Assembly: GCA_024362935.1 (NCBI GenBank)
Contig: JANCRA010000014.1
Location: forward strand, 5,103,001-5,167,000
DNA from: Setophaga petechia
Taxonomy: Eukaryota; Chordata; Aves; Passeriformes; Parulidae
DNA: 64,000 nucleotides
Direction of reading: 5' to 3'
This document shows positions 53,101 to 64,000 of this stretch, piece after piece. The notes beneath the pieces are model-generated. The model did not search any database and was not told the origin of the DNA. It saw only the letters and a list, made by a program, of their open reading frames with translations. The translations under genes were made by a program, and so were the position numbers. Each line of letters begins with the position of its first letter. The first letter of the stretch is position 1.

Positions 53101-56100
53101 CTCCACTCTGCATGTGCTGGGTATCACACAGCAGGACTGAAGGGATTTCTGACCTGGGCAGAGCTGCTGAGTTTGGGCTTTTCAGAAAAGAACCAGGCAG
53201 AGATTTAGAGATCTCCTCCTTCTGCCTACAGAATGCAAGGCAAGAAAATACAGAACACAAGTGATGGATTTGGAGAACACAAAAGCTGTCATGAAGAGCT
53301 GTTTGAAAGGAGCTGCAGAGATCAGCTCTTGGGCCAGGAGAGAACACCTGGCTGCTCAGGCAAAGCAGCTTTCCACTGAACCAGAGCTCTGTGCCAGAGA
53401 TTATTCAATCAGGGGTGATGGAGGCCACTCCTTAGCTCTTGTAGGGACAAAGGAGAGGCTCATTTGACCTTACAGTTCTTTGTGACCCTTCAGTTCTTCA
53501 TTAAACAAAAAAAATTTAAAATATGGCAATTAATGCATTTCAAAGATACATTCTGTATCAGAACTTCTCTACTAATGACATAAAATAAAATATTAGAAAA
53601 ACTTAATTAGAAACAGTAAAAAACCACCAAAACTTTATACACATGTGTAATTAGATATGCAAATTGTCTTAAATTGTCTTAAACTTTTAAGCATTCTTAC
53701 ATGAGCTCAAACTCCTCAAAATACAAAAGCCAAAATACACTTTTAAGTGATTTAACTTCAAATTTCATTGGCATCATCAGGAGTACTTATGCATTTAAAT
53801 CTGACCATGCATTTTGCTGGTTTGGGAGTTTTTAACAGCATATTTGATGCCTGGTTTGAAAGATTGCAGTAGCTGTTACATACAGCCAGTAAGACTGGGC
53901 AAGGCCAGTTCTCCTTCCCAAATCAAGGAGCATTTGCCAGGTTGCCAGTAGGGTGGAAAATGGAAAGCAGGGTGATATAATTTATGTTGACTTCTGAAAA
54001 GTTTTTGGCAGGGCAATTCACCAGAAGCTGTTAAGGAAATGAGTACTATCATGGGCTATAGAAAGTAGCTAATAAAAATAAATAATTGGAACAAATGGTT
54101 ACTTTTCATCATGTCAAGCTGGCTGTCCCAAGGACCTGCAGGAGGATTAGTTTATTTAATGTATGTATTAATGAGCTGGGAAGAGAAATATGAGAGAAAA
54201 ACTTGAAGGCAATACAAAATAAGTAGAGTGAAAACTAGGAAAGATTTTGAAGAGCTTCACTGAATCAAAATAAAAAGATGAATTGGCAACAGTAAAGCAG
54301 ATTAAACGCATAGTGAAAGGGATCATACATAAAGCTGTGTTCTAAATTAACTGTAACAAGGAAGGAAAAAAACCCCAAGAGCAACTGTGGATCACTCAAT
54401 GAAAACCTTTATGCAGTGTGTAAGAGCAGAAAAAATAATTCTCCAAAGGTTCTATCATCACTCTATCAGTAAGCAGTGGGAAATCATTTGGAACAGCTCC
54501 TGCTGTTTTTAAAGGGTAATAAAACCACCCCCCACACCAATGGCACAAGAAGATACTCAAAACTCTGAGGAATCAGCAAAGCCTTCCAGGTGGTATGAGG
54601 GCTGAAAAGGCTGGAGCTGCCTACAGACTGACAGAGCATCCTCCACCTCATCCCTTCACAGAGGGACAAGAGGCTACTCAGTGAAAGCAAAGGTCAACTC
54701 CCCGCCAACAAAATCCCAAATCCCAAAACCTGATCAAATAAAATGTGCATCTTATTGTTAGCTCCTAAAAATAACTGTCACAAAGCACCATCAAGGCTGT
54801 AAATTTGGTAGGATTAAAACCAAACAAACCAAAAAGATTGGACACATATAGATAATGAGAAGCTATTTAATTTCCATTGAGTTGAATAGTTTTTACAGTG
54901 AATATAAACCTTATTCTTTGAGAACTAAGCCAGTCATTAACTATGAGGATTAGAGAGAAATGTCTCCTGTATCTTCTTGTACACTTCAAGACTGTTTCTA
55001 CCTTCCTCTAAAGTCTATCTTAAGACTTTTGATGTGCCCAGTCACTGTCAGAGACAAGGACCTGGCTGTTCTGAGTGTTCCTGATTATGACTAGCATTAA
55101 TACTGAGAACTTAAATCTTACTCAGCCACACTTATCAGGGCACTTCAGCAAGAGTGATGTTAATTCTACAATAATTCTGGTTTCTCCAGACCACTGGGTT
55201 TGAGCACACCTAGCAGTAGTGATTTGTTATGTGGTGATAGACAAACCCAAAGTTGCAGCACTATACACATCTCAGCTGTCATTCCTACTCCATGCCCTGT
55301 CCTCACTTCCCATGGGGATTTACACTGCAAATCTCGTGACAGAGCCCACACTGCTTCACCATCACTCCGTGGGAAAGGGAAAGAGAGAAGCCAACTGATA
55401 AAAAAAGTGTATAATATGTAGGGAAAGTGTGGAACTTGTTTGTGTGCTTCTCACCATATCAGTTGTGTGACAACAGTTTTTCCACGAGTGGGCCCTACTT
55501 GCAGTTGCTGCAATTAACATCCCCTCCCGCACAGAGGAGTTCTGTAAATCACATACCAATTCCATTCACCACAGGGGGATTGTTACTGGCTTCCAACACG
55601 CTGGGCAAGTTTTGTTCTCCTTCGTGATCATTTAAATCCACGTTTTGCTGTGAGCCATTCCCAAAATGTCTAGAATCCTTCTCATGGCTGCCATCTCCAT
55701 TCTGCAGACCATTATGTGGCTTTTTCAGTGGCATAATCTGTAACCCGCTGGGAGTAGTTCGGTAAGTCACAGTTTTAGCAGCCCTGTCATTTGCAGATCC
55801 TGGCTTTGCTGCATATCCTCGTTTCTGTTTTTGATGAGATGGATTAATTCTCTTCCTTTTGTGTGTTGATCCTTTAGACTTCCCAGATTCAGAAGGTCTA
55901 TGTGATATTTTCTCAACGGACGAGCCTCGGCTCTCGCGCAGCAGTTTGGGAGCGCTGGCCTGTTTGCCGTGCCGGGACCGCTTCTCCCTGGTAACGTGCA
56001 GTCTGTTGAACTCATCTATGAATTCCTCACAATGCAGTAGGTGGTGTTCAGGTTCCCAGGTGTCTTCATTGCTCCCATAGCCTTTCCACCTAATCAGATA

Positions 56101-56148
56101 TTCCCATTTGCCCTTCTTGTTCTTCCTTTTGTCTACAATCCTCTCTAC
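31971..56148 (-). CDS. CDYL2: CDYL2, chromodomain Y-like protein 2, exons 2-7 (5' partial)
   Basis: The joined exons encode 498 residues and a stop. Residue numbers in these entries assume eight residues from exon 1, which lies outside the window. The order is a chromodomain (about 7-58), a basic and serine-rich linker with a KRKR nuclear-localisation-like cluster at 105-108, then a crotonase-like (enoyl-CoA hydratase fold) domain from about 247 to the C-terminus. CDY-family proteins bind methylated H3K9/H3K27 and recruit repressive complexes; that is family knowledge, not visible here. I separate CDYL2 from CDYL by the linker and by near identity over the crotonase domain with the human CDYL2 sequence as I remember it. 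The frame is intact, with no premature stop or frameshift. Introns 1-6 are GT-AG where both ends can be seen. Exons 2, 4 and 5 have lengths that are not multiples of three, and their phases fit. Confidence 0.97.
32130..34218 (-). other. CDYL2 intron 6
   Basis: GTAAGA...TTTAG, about 2.1 kb. Apart from a strong alternative donor at 34171-34170 I recognise nothing in it. Short open frames near 33.4-34.0 kb show no family similarity. Confidence 0.9.
34170..34171 (-). promoter_or_regulatory. Alternative 5' splice site in intron 6
   Basis: CACAGAG followed by GTAAGG matches the donor consensus better than the canonical exon 6 donor (GCAGTG then GTAAGA), 47 nt upstream. Its use would add 47 nt, 15 codons with no in-frame stop and two further bases, shifting exon 7 so that a stop appears about a dozen codons later, still in the last exon. 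Whether it is used is unknown. Confidence 0.5.
34219..34362 (-). CDS. CDYL2: CDYL2 exon 6: crotonase-like domain, helical part
   Basis: This 144-nt exon is exactly 48 codons, residues 407-454, phase 0 at both ends. It begins [20 protein letters not shown] after TTTCACAG and ends SCSAV before GTAAGA. In crotonases this segment forms helices after the active site and helps trimer packing. A second, better-matching donor lies 47 nt downstream (separate entry). Confidence 0.96.
34363..35064 (-). other. CDYL2 intron 5
   Basis: GTAAGG...TTTCACAG, 702 bases, the shortest intron of the gene. AT-rich; nothing else recognised. Confidence 0.92.
35065..35275 (-). CDS. CDYL2: CDYL2 exon 5: crotonase-like core, catalytic glutamates replaced
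   Basis: This 211-nt exon supplies the last base of codon 336 and residues 337-406. It contains [21 protein letters not shown] (about 353-373, the second oxyanion-hole and CoA-binding segment) and [18 protein letters not shown]. By eye against mitochondrial enoyl-CoA hydratase (GGGCE and QPE around Glu144 and Glu164, from memory), the two catalytic positions are Ser363 and Tyr383 here. The domain should therefore bind CoA or partner proteins but lack classical hydratase chemistry. Acceptor TTTTAG and donor GTAAGG are both good. Confidence 0.96.
35276..39715 (-). other. CDYL2 intron 4
   Basis: GTGACC...TTTTAG, about 4.4 kb. A GC-richer block at about 37.55-37.95 kb and a pyrimidine-rich block on the transcript strand at 36.8-37.3 kb produce long but unconvincing open frames. 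An (AT)n tract lies near 39.17-39.18 kb. No mobile element recognised. Confidence 0.9.
39716..39888 (-). CDS. CDYL2: CDYL2 exon 4: crotonase-like domain, first oxyanion-hole segment
   Basis: This 173-nt exon encodes residues 279-335 and two bases of codon 336. It opens with [18 protein letters not shown] after a CCACAG acceptor. [14 protein letters not shown] (about 305-318) matches the first CoA-binding and oxyanion-hole loop of crotonases. The donor is GTGACC, lacking the usual A at +3 and G at +5, so it is weaker than the others in this gene. The exon length is not a multiple of three, so skipping would shift the frame. Confidence 0.95.
40871..40922. repeat. 26-bp imperfect tandem duplication
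   Basis: Two copies of a unit starting GGTGTAA and containing TTAGGTAAGGGAAA lie end to end, differing at about three positions. Intronic, with no sign of function. Confidence 0.8.
45951..46497. repeat. Minisatellite, about 33 copies of a 16-bp CAGGTG-containing unit
   Basis: The unit CTCAGGTGTGAACAGG repeats with length variants of about 13-18 bp (GGCTCAGGTGTGGAACA, GGGCTCAGGTGTGAGCA and similar); I counted 33 copies by eye. Nearly every unit contains CAGGTG, an E-box of the kind bound by ZEB, Snail and E2A factors. The array is much more GC-rich than the intron around it and lies about 0.75-1.3 kb downstream of exon 3 in transcript direction. Confidence 0.95.
47243..47460 (-). CDS. CDYL2: CDYL2 exon 3: linker end and start of crotonase-like domain
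   Basis: This 218-nt exon runs from the second base of codon 206 to residue 278. The acceptor reads CTGCAAG and the donor GTAAGTG, a near-perfect consensus. It encodes [11 protein letters not shown], the KRKL stretch and the block [15 protein letters not shown], then [20 protein letters not shown], the first strand of the crotonase fold. The block before residue 247 is typical of CDY/CDYL proteins and links the variable region to the crotonase-like domain. Confidence 0.96.
50120..50530 (-). mobile_element. Degenerate CR1 LINE fragment, 3' region
   Basis: The plus strand reads like the reverse complement of a CR1 3' region: a block about failing to keep a Cys-free text is absent, but the order TCTCCACAGCTTCCTGTGG, then TTTTGTAAACTTTGATC, then GCTGCCCCCTCAGCCACC, then CTCCAAGGCTC matches the arrangement seen in many amniote CR1 copies as I remember them. 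It is old and heavily diverged, with no coding capacity. Ends are approximate. Confidence 0.6.
53935..54470 (+). mobile_element. Old CR1-like LINE fragment, end of reverse transcriptase and 3' region
   Basis: The sequence follows the familiar ancient amniote CR1 text: TTATGTTGACTTCTG, CACCAGAAGCTGTTAAG, CCAAGGACCTGCAGGAGGA, TTATTAATGAGCTGGGAAGAG, GAAAACTAGGAAAGATTTT and later GATCACTCAATGAAAACC. Translated pieces fit the C-terminal part of a LINE reverse transcriptase, but the frame is broken repeatedly. The 5' part is missing, as is usual for CR1. It inserted in the orientation opposite to CDYL2. Confidence 0.75.
55557..56148 (-). CDS. CDYL2: CDYL2 exon 2: chromodomain and basic linker
   Basis: This 592-nt exon encodes residues 9-205 plus one base of codon 206. 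It starts with VERIVDKRK, directly after an AG acceptor (56150-56149), and ends before GTATGT. The chromodomain core holds [18 protein letters not shown] at 25-42. W29 and Y32 correspond to two of the three aromatic cage residues of HP1-type chromodomains; the third (Tyr7 in the human protein) would come from exon 1. Next come a basic, serine-rich linker with HKRKRINP (104-111) and a conserved block, [16 protein letters not shown] (136-151). The end of the exon, about 175-205, is acidic and Asn/Pro-rich and is the least like my memory of human CDYL2. The 55.90-56.00 kb part is unusually CpG-rich for this window. Confidence 0.96.
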
Positions 56149-59100
56149 CTAAAAGGAAAAACCAAAACTGTGTTAGAAAGAATTCCCGTGAACAGAGCTG
56201 GCAGTACAGGAATGAAACACAGAGCCTCACTGGTATTTTGACAGCAAGGCCACTGCCCCTTCTGAAAACTTTTTAAAAGAGACATAAACACATCCTCAAA
56301 TCTGATCTGGGCACTTGCAATAGCTCCAATGTGAAGAAACAAGAGAGAGTCTGAGATCATTAAAGAAAGCAGAATTTCTTTGAAAATCTGGTTGCAAAAT
56401 GAGACTGTTGCTTTACATTCCTCAGCTACCTCTTGTTTCAAAGAGCCAAATAAAGTGGTTTTTGTGCTTTGTTTGTTACTGATCATTCTCCTGAATCCAC
56501 ACATGTATTTTGTCCCTATAAGCTTCCCCAGTCTTCTTTGTGCCTTGAAACTACCTTGAACAGAACACTAATGACAACAAATTGCAGTATTTTACAGCAA
56601 AGATCTTGTTTGCAGTAGTGTACATCCACTTTACTGCTTCCAACTTACACAAATTTGTATTTTTAGGAATTCAATATTTGAGTAAATACACAAAATTTTT
56701 GAATGCACCATTAAAAAAAAAAAAGAAAAGAAAACAAAGGGCATTAACTCAAGATTCTTACATTGAAGAAATTAATTTTATCAGCCTGTGCTGGAGAATA
56801 TCATTATAAGGAACATTACAAGGAACATTTCTACACCAAGGGCTGATGCACCCTAGATGTGAATTAACAGCATCATTATACTGTGGAACCTGGATGCTGG
56901 TCAAGCCTCAAGTAGAGGGAGAATGCAGAGATAAATCCAAACATCACACCAGTGGCAGCAAGTTGGGATTAAACTGCACCAAGGGAAATTCAGGTCAAGT
57001 CATTGGGAAAAATGTTCTAATGGCAGAAGGAATTAAGTATTGGAATGATACTTGGTAATGTGGGGAAGGTAGGGAGGGTTTTTAGAAAAAACAGTTTTTG
57101 TTACAGATTTCTGTCATGAAAAGTCAATGCTGGAAGATCAGTTATGATAAGGAAAATTTCAAAGGCTCTCCCCAGTTTTCTTTTCTCATTGTTTAATTTT
57201 TAAATTTTGTTTTTAATATGTGTATTATGAAGGCTAAAGATGCTACTAATGGAAAAAAAAATCATTATCATTAACCCAAAGCAGTATTGTTAATTTAGAA
57301 GAATAAATAAGTGGATAGATCATGTAACAGCTTTCACTGCTCCTCAATGAAAAATCATCTCATGTGAAGAACAACAGTGGAATCTGCAAGGAGAATTTAA
57401 CCTTGAAGAAGGGCAATCACAGCAGAGTAAGTAATTGTTCATTTTAGGTCCCTTGTTAGAGCAAACCAATGGATTAATCCTGTCTGTTCACTGGCTGGAA
57501 CTGTACATTCATAGAAATCTTGGTGGGTTCCCCAAAGGAGTCTAAATGTAATTAGCAACTAAACATTATAGTTCTATCTCAGCTCATTTACATGGGAACT
57601 GTGCTGATATCTGTCTGAGTCATAGTGGACACCTTCCTCCATCTGCAGGGCTCCCACTGCAGCATCTCAAACAGCTCCTTCCTGTGCTCTGGCTTATCAA
57701 ACATCTACACAGAACCACCTCAGAAGCAAAGCAAGGCATCCTCTTTACTCTGAATTTAGCACAGTCCCCTTCAGGATTGCTCAGGGAGGCAAAACAATTA
57801 ACTGAAGCTCAGGCTGGGCAAGTTTGAGATCATTTGTCTGAAAAGAGGGAAAAGGCTTCACAAAATGAATGAACTGGCATTTTTTTTTTCCTCATGTGGG
57901 ATGTGTGGCTTTCAATTGTCAAACTAATAGTAGACTTATTATGATCTTGTTGACTTTATAGAGAGCAGCTGTCCAAATTAGCCTTGGCTTTAAAATACTT
58001 TCATCTTCCTATCAGGGACTAGCCAGAAAAACTGTACATTGAGCCACGGAACTCTGTGTGGGCTGCCTGTGGGTTTGTTACCTTAATTACTGCAGCTTGC
58101 TATAGCAAGGAGCAAAACACATACATGTGTGTCCTGGGGAAAAAATGAAATTGCTGCTAAACTTGGTAGGGCACAGCTATCAGTACTGGAGAGTCTGGGT
58201 TCCTGCTTTTCTGTCTCTACAGATAAACAGTGCACATGCATTCCCCTCCCTTTTGATTCAGGACTTTGCACTTGGAACACAAACTCTGTGTCAGTTTGGT
58301 GCTGCCTGAGAGTTCCTTGTCTTTGTTTTGAGGGATTGCACCAGCCTTGTCCCCAACTTGCTCACTGAGGGAAGAACCTCAGAAAGGGTGGACAAATACC
58401 TTTTTTGGGATCACATACAAAAACCACCTCTCCACCCTCACCTTTTTTCACTTGGGCACATATCTTTAACTACACAGATTTCTTAATTTCACATTGTTGC
58501 TCTATGTGAAGAGGTTTTGTGGAGGGTGTTGTTTAATATGGAACACACTCAAGTATTTTGGCGATGAGGCATCCTGCATTTCAATTAGGAGGATAAAAGG
58601 AGAAAATATGAGTAGTCTTTGTTCCTGGGAAATAACATAATGCCAATGGAGGATGTGATTAACCACTTAAACACATCATGAAGGGAGAATAAAAGTAGTC
58701 ATGAAATTGGGTCAAATTTAATAAATAGTTTCTGAAAAAATGTTCAGAAAGCAAATATATTTAGGTAAGACTAACTCTTTCATTACAGCATTTTCAGAAC
58801 AAAACTACCAATGCTCAAATTTAACTAACTAAAATGAAGACTAAATAAACTGAAGACAAAATGTTTTGTTTCTGGTCAACCCTGTTTTCAGTTTATTGTT
58901 TTTGTTGGGGAGAAAATGAAAAAAATGTGGTATAATCCAAAATTAGTTTGTTTTCCTTCATTTTTTTAGTTCAACCATAATACCCAGTGGCTTAACTAAT
59001 GATGCATAAAAAGTCTGAGTAGATATTTTCCTGTCCTCATTACTGCCTCATTGTTCACTGAATGCATCTGAGGGTAGCATCAAATATACTTGACCTCCCA

Positions 59101-62100
59101 ACATGGTCCCTTTCTACCACAGAGCTTTAAGTTCCTCAGTAATATTTATCCCCTTTAGGTGCCACTGGGAAGTGCTTCAGTGGAGGTATAAATATCTGGG
59201 TTTTAGCCACACCTGCTACTGTCTGTCTCAGTTTCCTCGTATCCACAGTCCACAGTAATGACAAACATCACTGCTTTGTTTTTTTAATGATGTGTATTTG
59301 TTTTAACAGGTACTATGTGAAATAATAATCTTTCTGTATTTACTTAAGGTTGCACAAATCATATCAGTTTTCTTAATGAGAAATAATTCTGTGACAGCTA
59401 GTGATTAATAGAAATAATACTTTAAATCCTCCCCTAGAATAAGCAACACATATTTCTGACAACATGCAGCAAACATCTAGGGCTCCAGTGTCTGATTTTC
59501 CATTTCCCCCCTCAGTTCCATCTTTAATCAGAACTGAGTAACATGTTCCCAAAAGTGACCCTGGTAGTTACAGTTGCCAAATCCATGATTTCACTATGTT
59601 TACTTTGGAAAAATAAGGAGTTAAATTTAATAAAAGTGCAATGACCACAAACAAACCTTGAGAGGTATCACAAAGATTGCTAGAAATGTCATGTACCATC
59701 ACTTCCCTGGATTCTCTCTCTCCCTGCCCCTGCTGGCTAATTTTGGATGAACTGAGGTTCTAATATGTTATCATATAAATACTTTTAAAGAGAAAAAATT
59801 GAATAAGAACATGGCATCTGTGCAAATGCATTTACAACACACTTTTTAGTTTCCAAGTAGCCTTAAACCTAGCTCTACACACAGCTGCACAAACTAGGAT
59901 GAAAGTCATAAATAAAAAGTCTTTAAAATATATCTGCATTTTATACTTCATGTGAAATAAAATAATACATTAGTGGATTAAAGTACAAATACCTAGAGCT
60001 TCATAAACTTTAGTGTTTTGCTTATATATGCAGAGTACAACAACCCTGTCACCCTTACTTCACAGAAAATTCTGGGTCAAAATCATTTAACCACACAATA
60101 TTATTATTTACTTACAAAAAAAAATCAATCTAGGCTAAGTTAAAAACCGATAATTCCTATGGAATTATTTCTACAGCTGTAACTATAAAGTCAAAGCACA
60201 GCATGCTCATCTCAGTTCACAGCTCTGAAGAGCATAAATAAAAATCCTTGTGCTCCCACAAAACACCTTCTTGGGGATCAGTAAATTTCTAGAAACATTT
60301 GGAAGGTTGCATATCTACTTAGTGATTTCCAAAATAAATACATTTATCATCTCCTCTTGGTAACATGCACATCCATGTAAGCAACTGACACTGTAATCAC
60401 TGGTGTTCAGATGGTCTCTGTTAGTGAACTCCTCAGAGCATCAGAGCAACTGCATGGCAGACACGAGAAAAGCTGCCTTTCATTGCTGTGATTACAGCAC
60501 TTGCACTGGTCTATGTGGGGTTTTTTTCATTGGAGGTCTTTGTCTCATGTTGTGCCTGAGGGTGTTGGAAGGGTGTTTGAAGAAAATGCCAAAGAAGGAA
60601 AGGCAGTAAGATTTCTGAGAGAGATAAAGGCCATCTGATTCAACATGTTTGTCTTTTAAAAATTCAGGATTGCCCTAACTTCCCTCTTTTTGTTACCTCT
60701 GCTTTGAGAAATACTCTATCTCATTAGCAGTAAATCTTTTGCCTTCTTGTCTTTGTAACTTGTTTTTGTTTTTCTTGTATTTGTACTTGAATTCACAAAA
60801 TCTGGTAATTGGAGCATTTGTTCCAGATGTACAAAAAATATGGCAACATATCTTCTGAAGCAGCCAGTATTCATGTAAGAAAAATAACAGTGGAATGGCT
60901 GCTGGGAATCTCTTCAGAACCTGACCCATAGAGTAGGTCCAGCTATGAAACCCCCCCAGTACTAAATTTGTCTTGTTACCTGGAAGGTCACAATGAAAGT
61001 GAAAGGGCTAGATAGTCTTAAAAACAAAAGAGAAGCCATTCTTCTTTGGAATTACTCTTAGGCAAAACATCAAATGACCTCTTCCCAGGAAAACCAGTGG
61101 ACACCCCATTAATCTCAAAAGACACTGCTTTTCATTCAGTTCATTTTTTTTTCTTTTGCAGCATATGGGGTTCTAATTTTCTGTTTTCCAATTTCCTTAG
61201 AATCAGAAGAGATCTTAAAACTTACTAAGGAACTCCTGGAACTTCTGCATTTTCACTGGGAAAAGCCTATCAGCCCGGTATGGAAACCACTGGTATGGAA
61301 ACCACTGCACTGGGTGTATGTGTTCTGCAACACAGACATGGGAACACTCACAACAGAACAAATAAATGCTGTGAGATCTCCTGCTGCTCCCTGTCCTGCA
61401 ACTTTGATGTTCCCCTCCTGAAACAGTAACACTGCAGAGGTGTCCTGCTGTGAGATTCCAAGGTTGGGGTTTGTATGGAAACCCAGGAGTGCAATGCCAT
61501 CAGCTGTATTTGCAGCAGTGGTGCAGCTGTTAGAAGTTACTGCTCAATGTGGTGTTCCCACATTCCTCTTTTCTGGACCCAACACTTTGCTGCAGAAGTA
61601 CACTTTGTAAGTTCCCTTCCCTGAGCAGCATTTGTCTAAGGGGCCTCCCTGGCAGAGGGAGTTTCCCTTCATTAGCAGCAGAGATCCAATCTGAGGGCCT
61701 GAACCAACCACAGCTTCCAAGAACACTCATATCTTCAGTGACCTTACACCAGCTTCTGGGAAGTCTCATCTTTCTGTGAAATTCAGTCTCATTGAAACTG
61801 AAATTCTGGTCTGGTCTCTGCTGTTCTTTTCTGACTCTCTTCAAACCTGTCCCAGTGCTGCATCTCCACTCCCACACTGGGGCCCTGGTTCCCCCTGGTC
61901 CCATCTGTCCCTGCTGCTCACTCTACCAACAGGACCCCTTTTTGCAGCCCTCTCCTCTCTTGTTTTCTTTCCAAAAGATTTTTCCTGGTCAGAACTTAAG
62001 AGTGCTCAAATATCTCAGTCTGTTAAAGCCATTTCCCTCTCCCACTATAAATTTAAGGATGTAATCTAGATCACTTTCTTTTCTTAGGATATTGAAGTGT

Positions 62101-64000
62101 GTAAGCTATACCTGTGGGGGAAGTGCCACAATCACTGTGGGTTTTGGAACAATCAGGAATAAGAATATACACAAGAGCCTTGCACTGGAGGGAAGGTGTT
62201 TTTGTACAAACTGATACTGTTTTTGTACATGGAAACTTGACAGATGAAAAAGGGATCAGAAAGAGACTTTTTGATCAGTTGGTGTAGTCCCTGTCATTGT
62301 AGGCAATTACATCATACAAACCCTTTCATACTGGACATGTTTGTGATACAGAACATATTTCTGTCCAGGCTTATTGCTCATAGGTTGCACAGCAAAGAGC
62401 TGTTCCTTCCTAAATGCATTCATTTTGTTAAAAATGTTTTAGGCTTTCATTTGGAAAGCAAATGTGTTTTCAAAGTTGCAAAAGAAGTGCATGAAAAAAT
62501 AAAGATCTTTTACAGCAGTAGGTTAAGGTAATCTTGAGAATATTCTTTATATAGAGGAAGAACAGGAGTTTTTCCTTTGCAATCCAAGAGTGCATCCATG
62601 TCATTAAAAGCTGTTATGCAATATGGGGAGACCTCTCTGGATCTCTTCCTCAATAAAAGGTTTAAATCCTTTTGACTTCCAGGCATTATCATCACATAAC
62701 ACATTTTGGAAATCCAAAAAACACAGGGGTTTCTGTTTATTTTAAAGCACAGTGACACATTTTATTTATCAAATCTCTGCTGTCTCTTGTACAATAAATC
62801 AGTTTGCTACTGTATTTCATTGGTAGTAGTAGAAAAGAAAGCAAGAAGCAGGACAGTCCAAATTTCTGGTGTTCTTTATGCTAAAAAGTGGCCAGTTCTG
62901 AACACACCCACAACAAACTTGCTGGCACAACTCATTTCTGCCAAATTTAATGGGAATCTCCAGTTTTGAGAGTGTGTGTGTGGGAAATGTGTGCATTTAT
63001 CAGCAAAGAAAGGCTCAGCACCATATAGTATGGTTCTGATTCTGCCTACACTTCCTTTAAGTACTACAAGTCAGCACAGTTATTCCCTATTTACTTACAT
63101 GCAAGTAAAATCTAAGTAGGAATACCTGGGATTTAAACCATGAAGATTTTAATTTTTTATTTTAAAACAAGTTTATAGGAACAGGAGCATGACTTGAAGA
63201 GACTTCTAAGCAAACCAGTGTTTATATGAACAGATCCCTGTTCTCTCAGTAGAACTGCTTGGAATTTGTTAAAAACACTCATGTTTCCAAACAGATTTTG
63301 AAATGTGTTAAGTAATACTTAAAAAATAAAAATATGACTATCACTAAAGGTGCTCTTCAACATTAAAGCAATTCCAGAAATGCAGGAAGCAGTTATTACT
63401 TTATATGAAAATTTTACCTGAAATCATTAGAAGAAGATTAATGTTGTTTTCTTTTATATTCATTGGCAGTTTTTTCTTCTCTACCTTGTTTAGTTATGGC
63501 TTTTTTTGGGTGTATTTAGTTCAGTTTACACAGTATTTTTCTTCACCATATGGGCTTCATTCAGATTCAACTCAAGGCCAGGACTTCAGTTCAACACTTT
63601 TACATCCATCCCAAAGCTTAGTCAGAAGTGAAGATTCCACATTAAAAAAACACAAAGGTTTAGCTATAATACAGCATATTTTGCTGTATTATAGCTAAAT
63701 ATAAACAAATATTTGAACTTTTTGCTGTACTGCCACTCAGTGAGTCATTGCTTTGCAAATGCTACTGGTACGACTGTCATAAAACAAACCACATGTTCTT
63801 GTGGGGTAGGTAGGAAAATATTTTCTTAGCCCTTTTACAGCAAAGTGGTAAACTTGAGCAGAGAGATGTGAAAGCCTTGGTTTTGGGGAGCCCTGTGTCA
63901 CCAAATGTGTCTATGGGTGCTGAGGATTGGGGATTTCAGATGTTCAGAGAGGATTTACCAAGTGAACAGGGAGGCTGGCTGGCTCTGCATAGGTGACATG
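56149..64000 (-). other. Part of CDYL2 intron 1 (runs off the window)
   Basis: The acceptor TTTTAG precedes exon 2. I looked for an exon encoding the short CDYL2 N-terminus and for a CpG-rich promoter, and found neither by 64000; intron 1 is very long in the human gene. An 18-bp hairpin lies at 63659-63699 and a 15-bp tandem duplication at about 61278-61307. Otherwise AT-rich, nothing recognised. Confidence 0.85.
63659..63699. repeat. Perfect 18-bp inverted repeat with 5-base loop
   Basis: The left arm (63659-63676) reads TTTAGCTATAATACAGCA. The right arm (63682-63699) is its exact reverse complement, and the spacer is TATTT. Pairing stops abruptly at the ends of both arms. It lies in CDYL2 intron 1, so it would be transcribed as a hairpin from either strand. 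No flanking duplication is visible that would prove a small transposon. Confidence 0.9.

Larger units (their letters stand above)
47461..55556 (-). other. CDYL2 intron 2
   Basis: GTATGT...CTGCAAG, about 8.1 kb. It contains CR1-like remnants at about 50120-50530 and 53935-54470. The remainder is AT-rich; GC-richer stretches around 49.5-49.7 and 52.4-52.7 kb show no recognisable gene or element. Confidence 0.92.

Noticed and set aside
55767..56015. 82-codon open frame overlapping exon 2
   Set aside because: It is an alternative frame of the CDYL2 exon 2 sequence; the chromodomain frame is the real one.
56145..56504. 119-codon minus-strand frame just upstream of exon 2
   Set aside because: It lies in intron 1, upstream of the exon 2 acceptor, and bears no similarity to the CDYL2 N-terminus.

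Overview
The window is vertebrate nuclear DNA, almost certainly from a bird. It is AT-rich and intron-rich, carries several remnants of CR1 LINEs (the dominant avian retrotransposon), one LTR-retroelement fragment, and a single recognisable protein-coding gene. I found no prokaryotic feature, operon, CRISPR array, rRNA or tRNA. Most open reading frames in the window are chance frames in introns or intergenic DNA.

The gene is CDYL2 (chromodomain Y-like 2) on the minus strand. Six exons (2 to 7) lie at 56148-55557, 47460-47243, 39888-39716, 35275-35065, 34362-34219 and 32129-31971. All are bounded by AG/GT splice sites, their phases join without a break, and together they encode 498 residues plus a stop. 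Adding the eight residues that exon 1 encodes in the human orthologue gives 506, the length I recall for human CDYL2. Exon 1 and the promoter lie beyond 64000. The protein has an N-terminal chromodomain, a basic linker and a C-terminal crotonase-like domain in which both classical catalytic glutamates are replaced. It should be a nuclear reader of methylated histone H3 and a co-repressor scaffold.

Layout: 1-1097 nothing recognised; 1098-1590 LTR-like sequence on the minus strand with possible internal sequence to about 1850; 1852-2217 a 32/49-bp minisatellite; 2218-7799 nothing recognised; 7800-8260 an orphan CpG-rich island; 8261-17263 no gene; 17264-17494 an A-rich tract plus a CR1 3' end; 19098-19222 a second CR1 3' end; on to about 27600 AT-rich DNA without genes; about 27610-31970 the probable CDYL2 3' UTR, with a cluster of Pumilio-type motifs and two neighbouring perfect inverted repeats; 31971-56148 CDYL2 exons and introns 2-6, including a 33-copy CAGGTG minisatellite in intron 3 and two old CR1 fragments in intron 2; 56149-64000 part of intron 1, with a perfect 18-bp hairpin.

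I found no evidence of an undescribed multi-gene system. The items most worth checking are the Pumilio-motif cluster, the stronger alternative 5' splice site 47 nt into intron 6, the E-box minisatellite, and the CpG island that has no gene attached.
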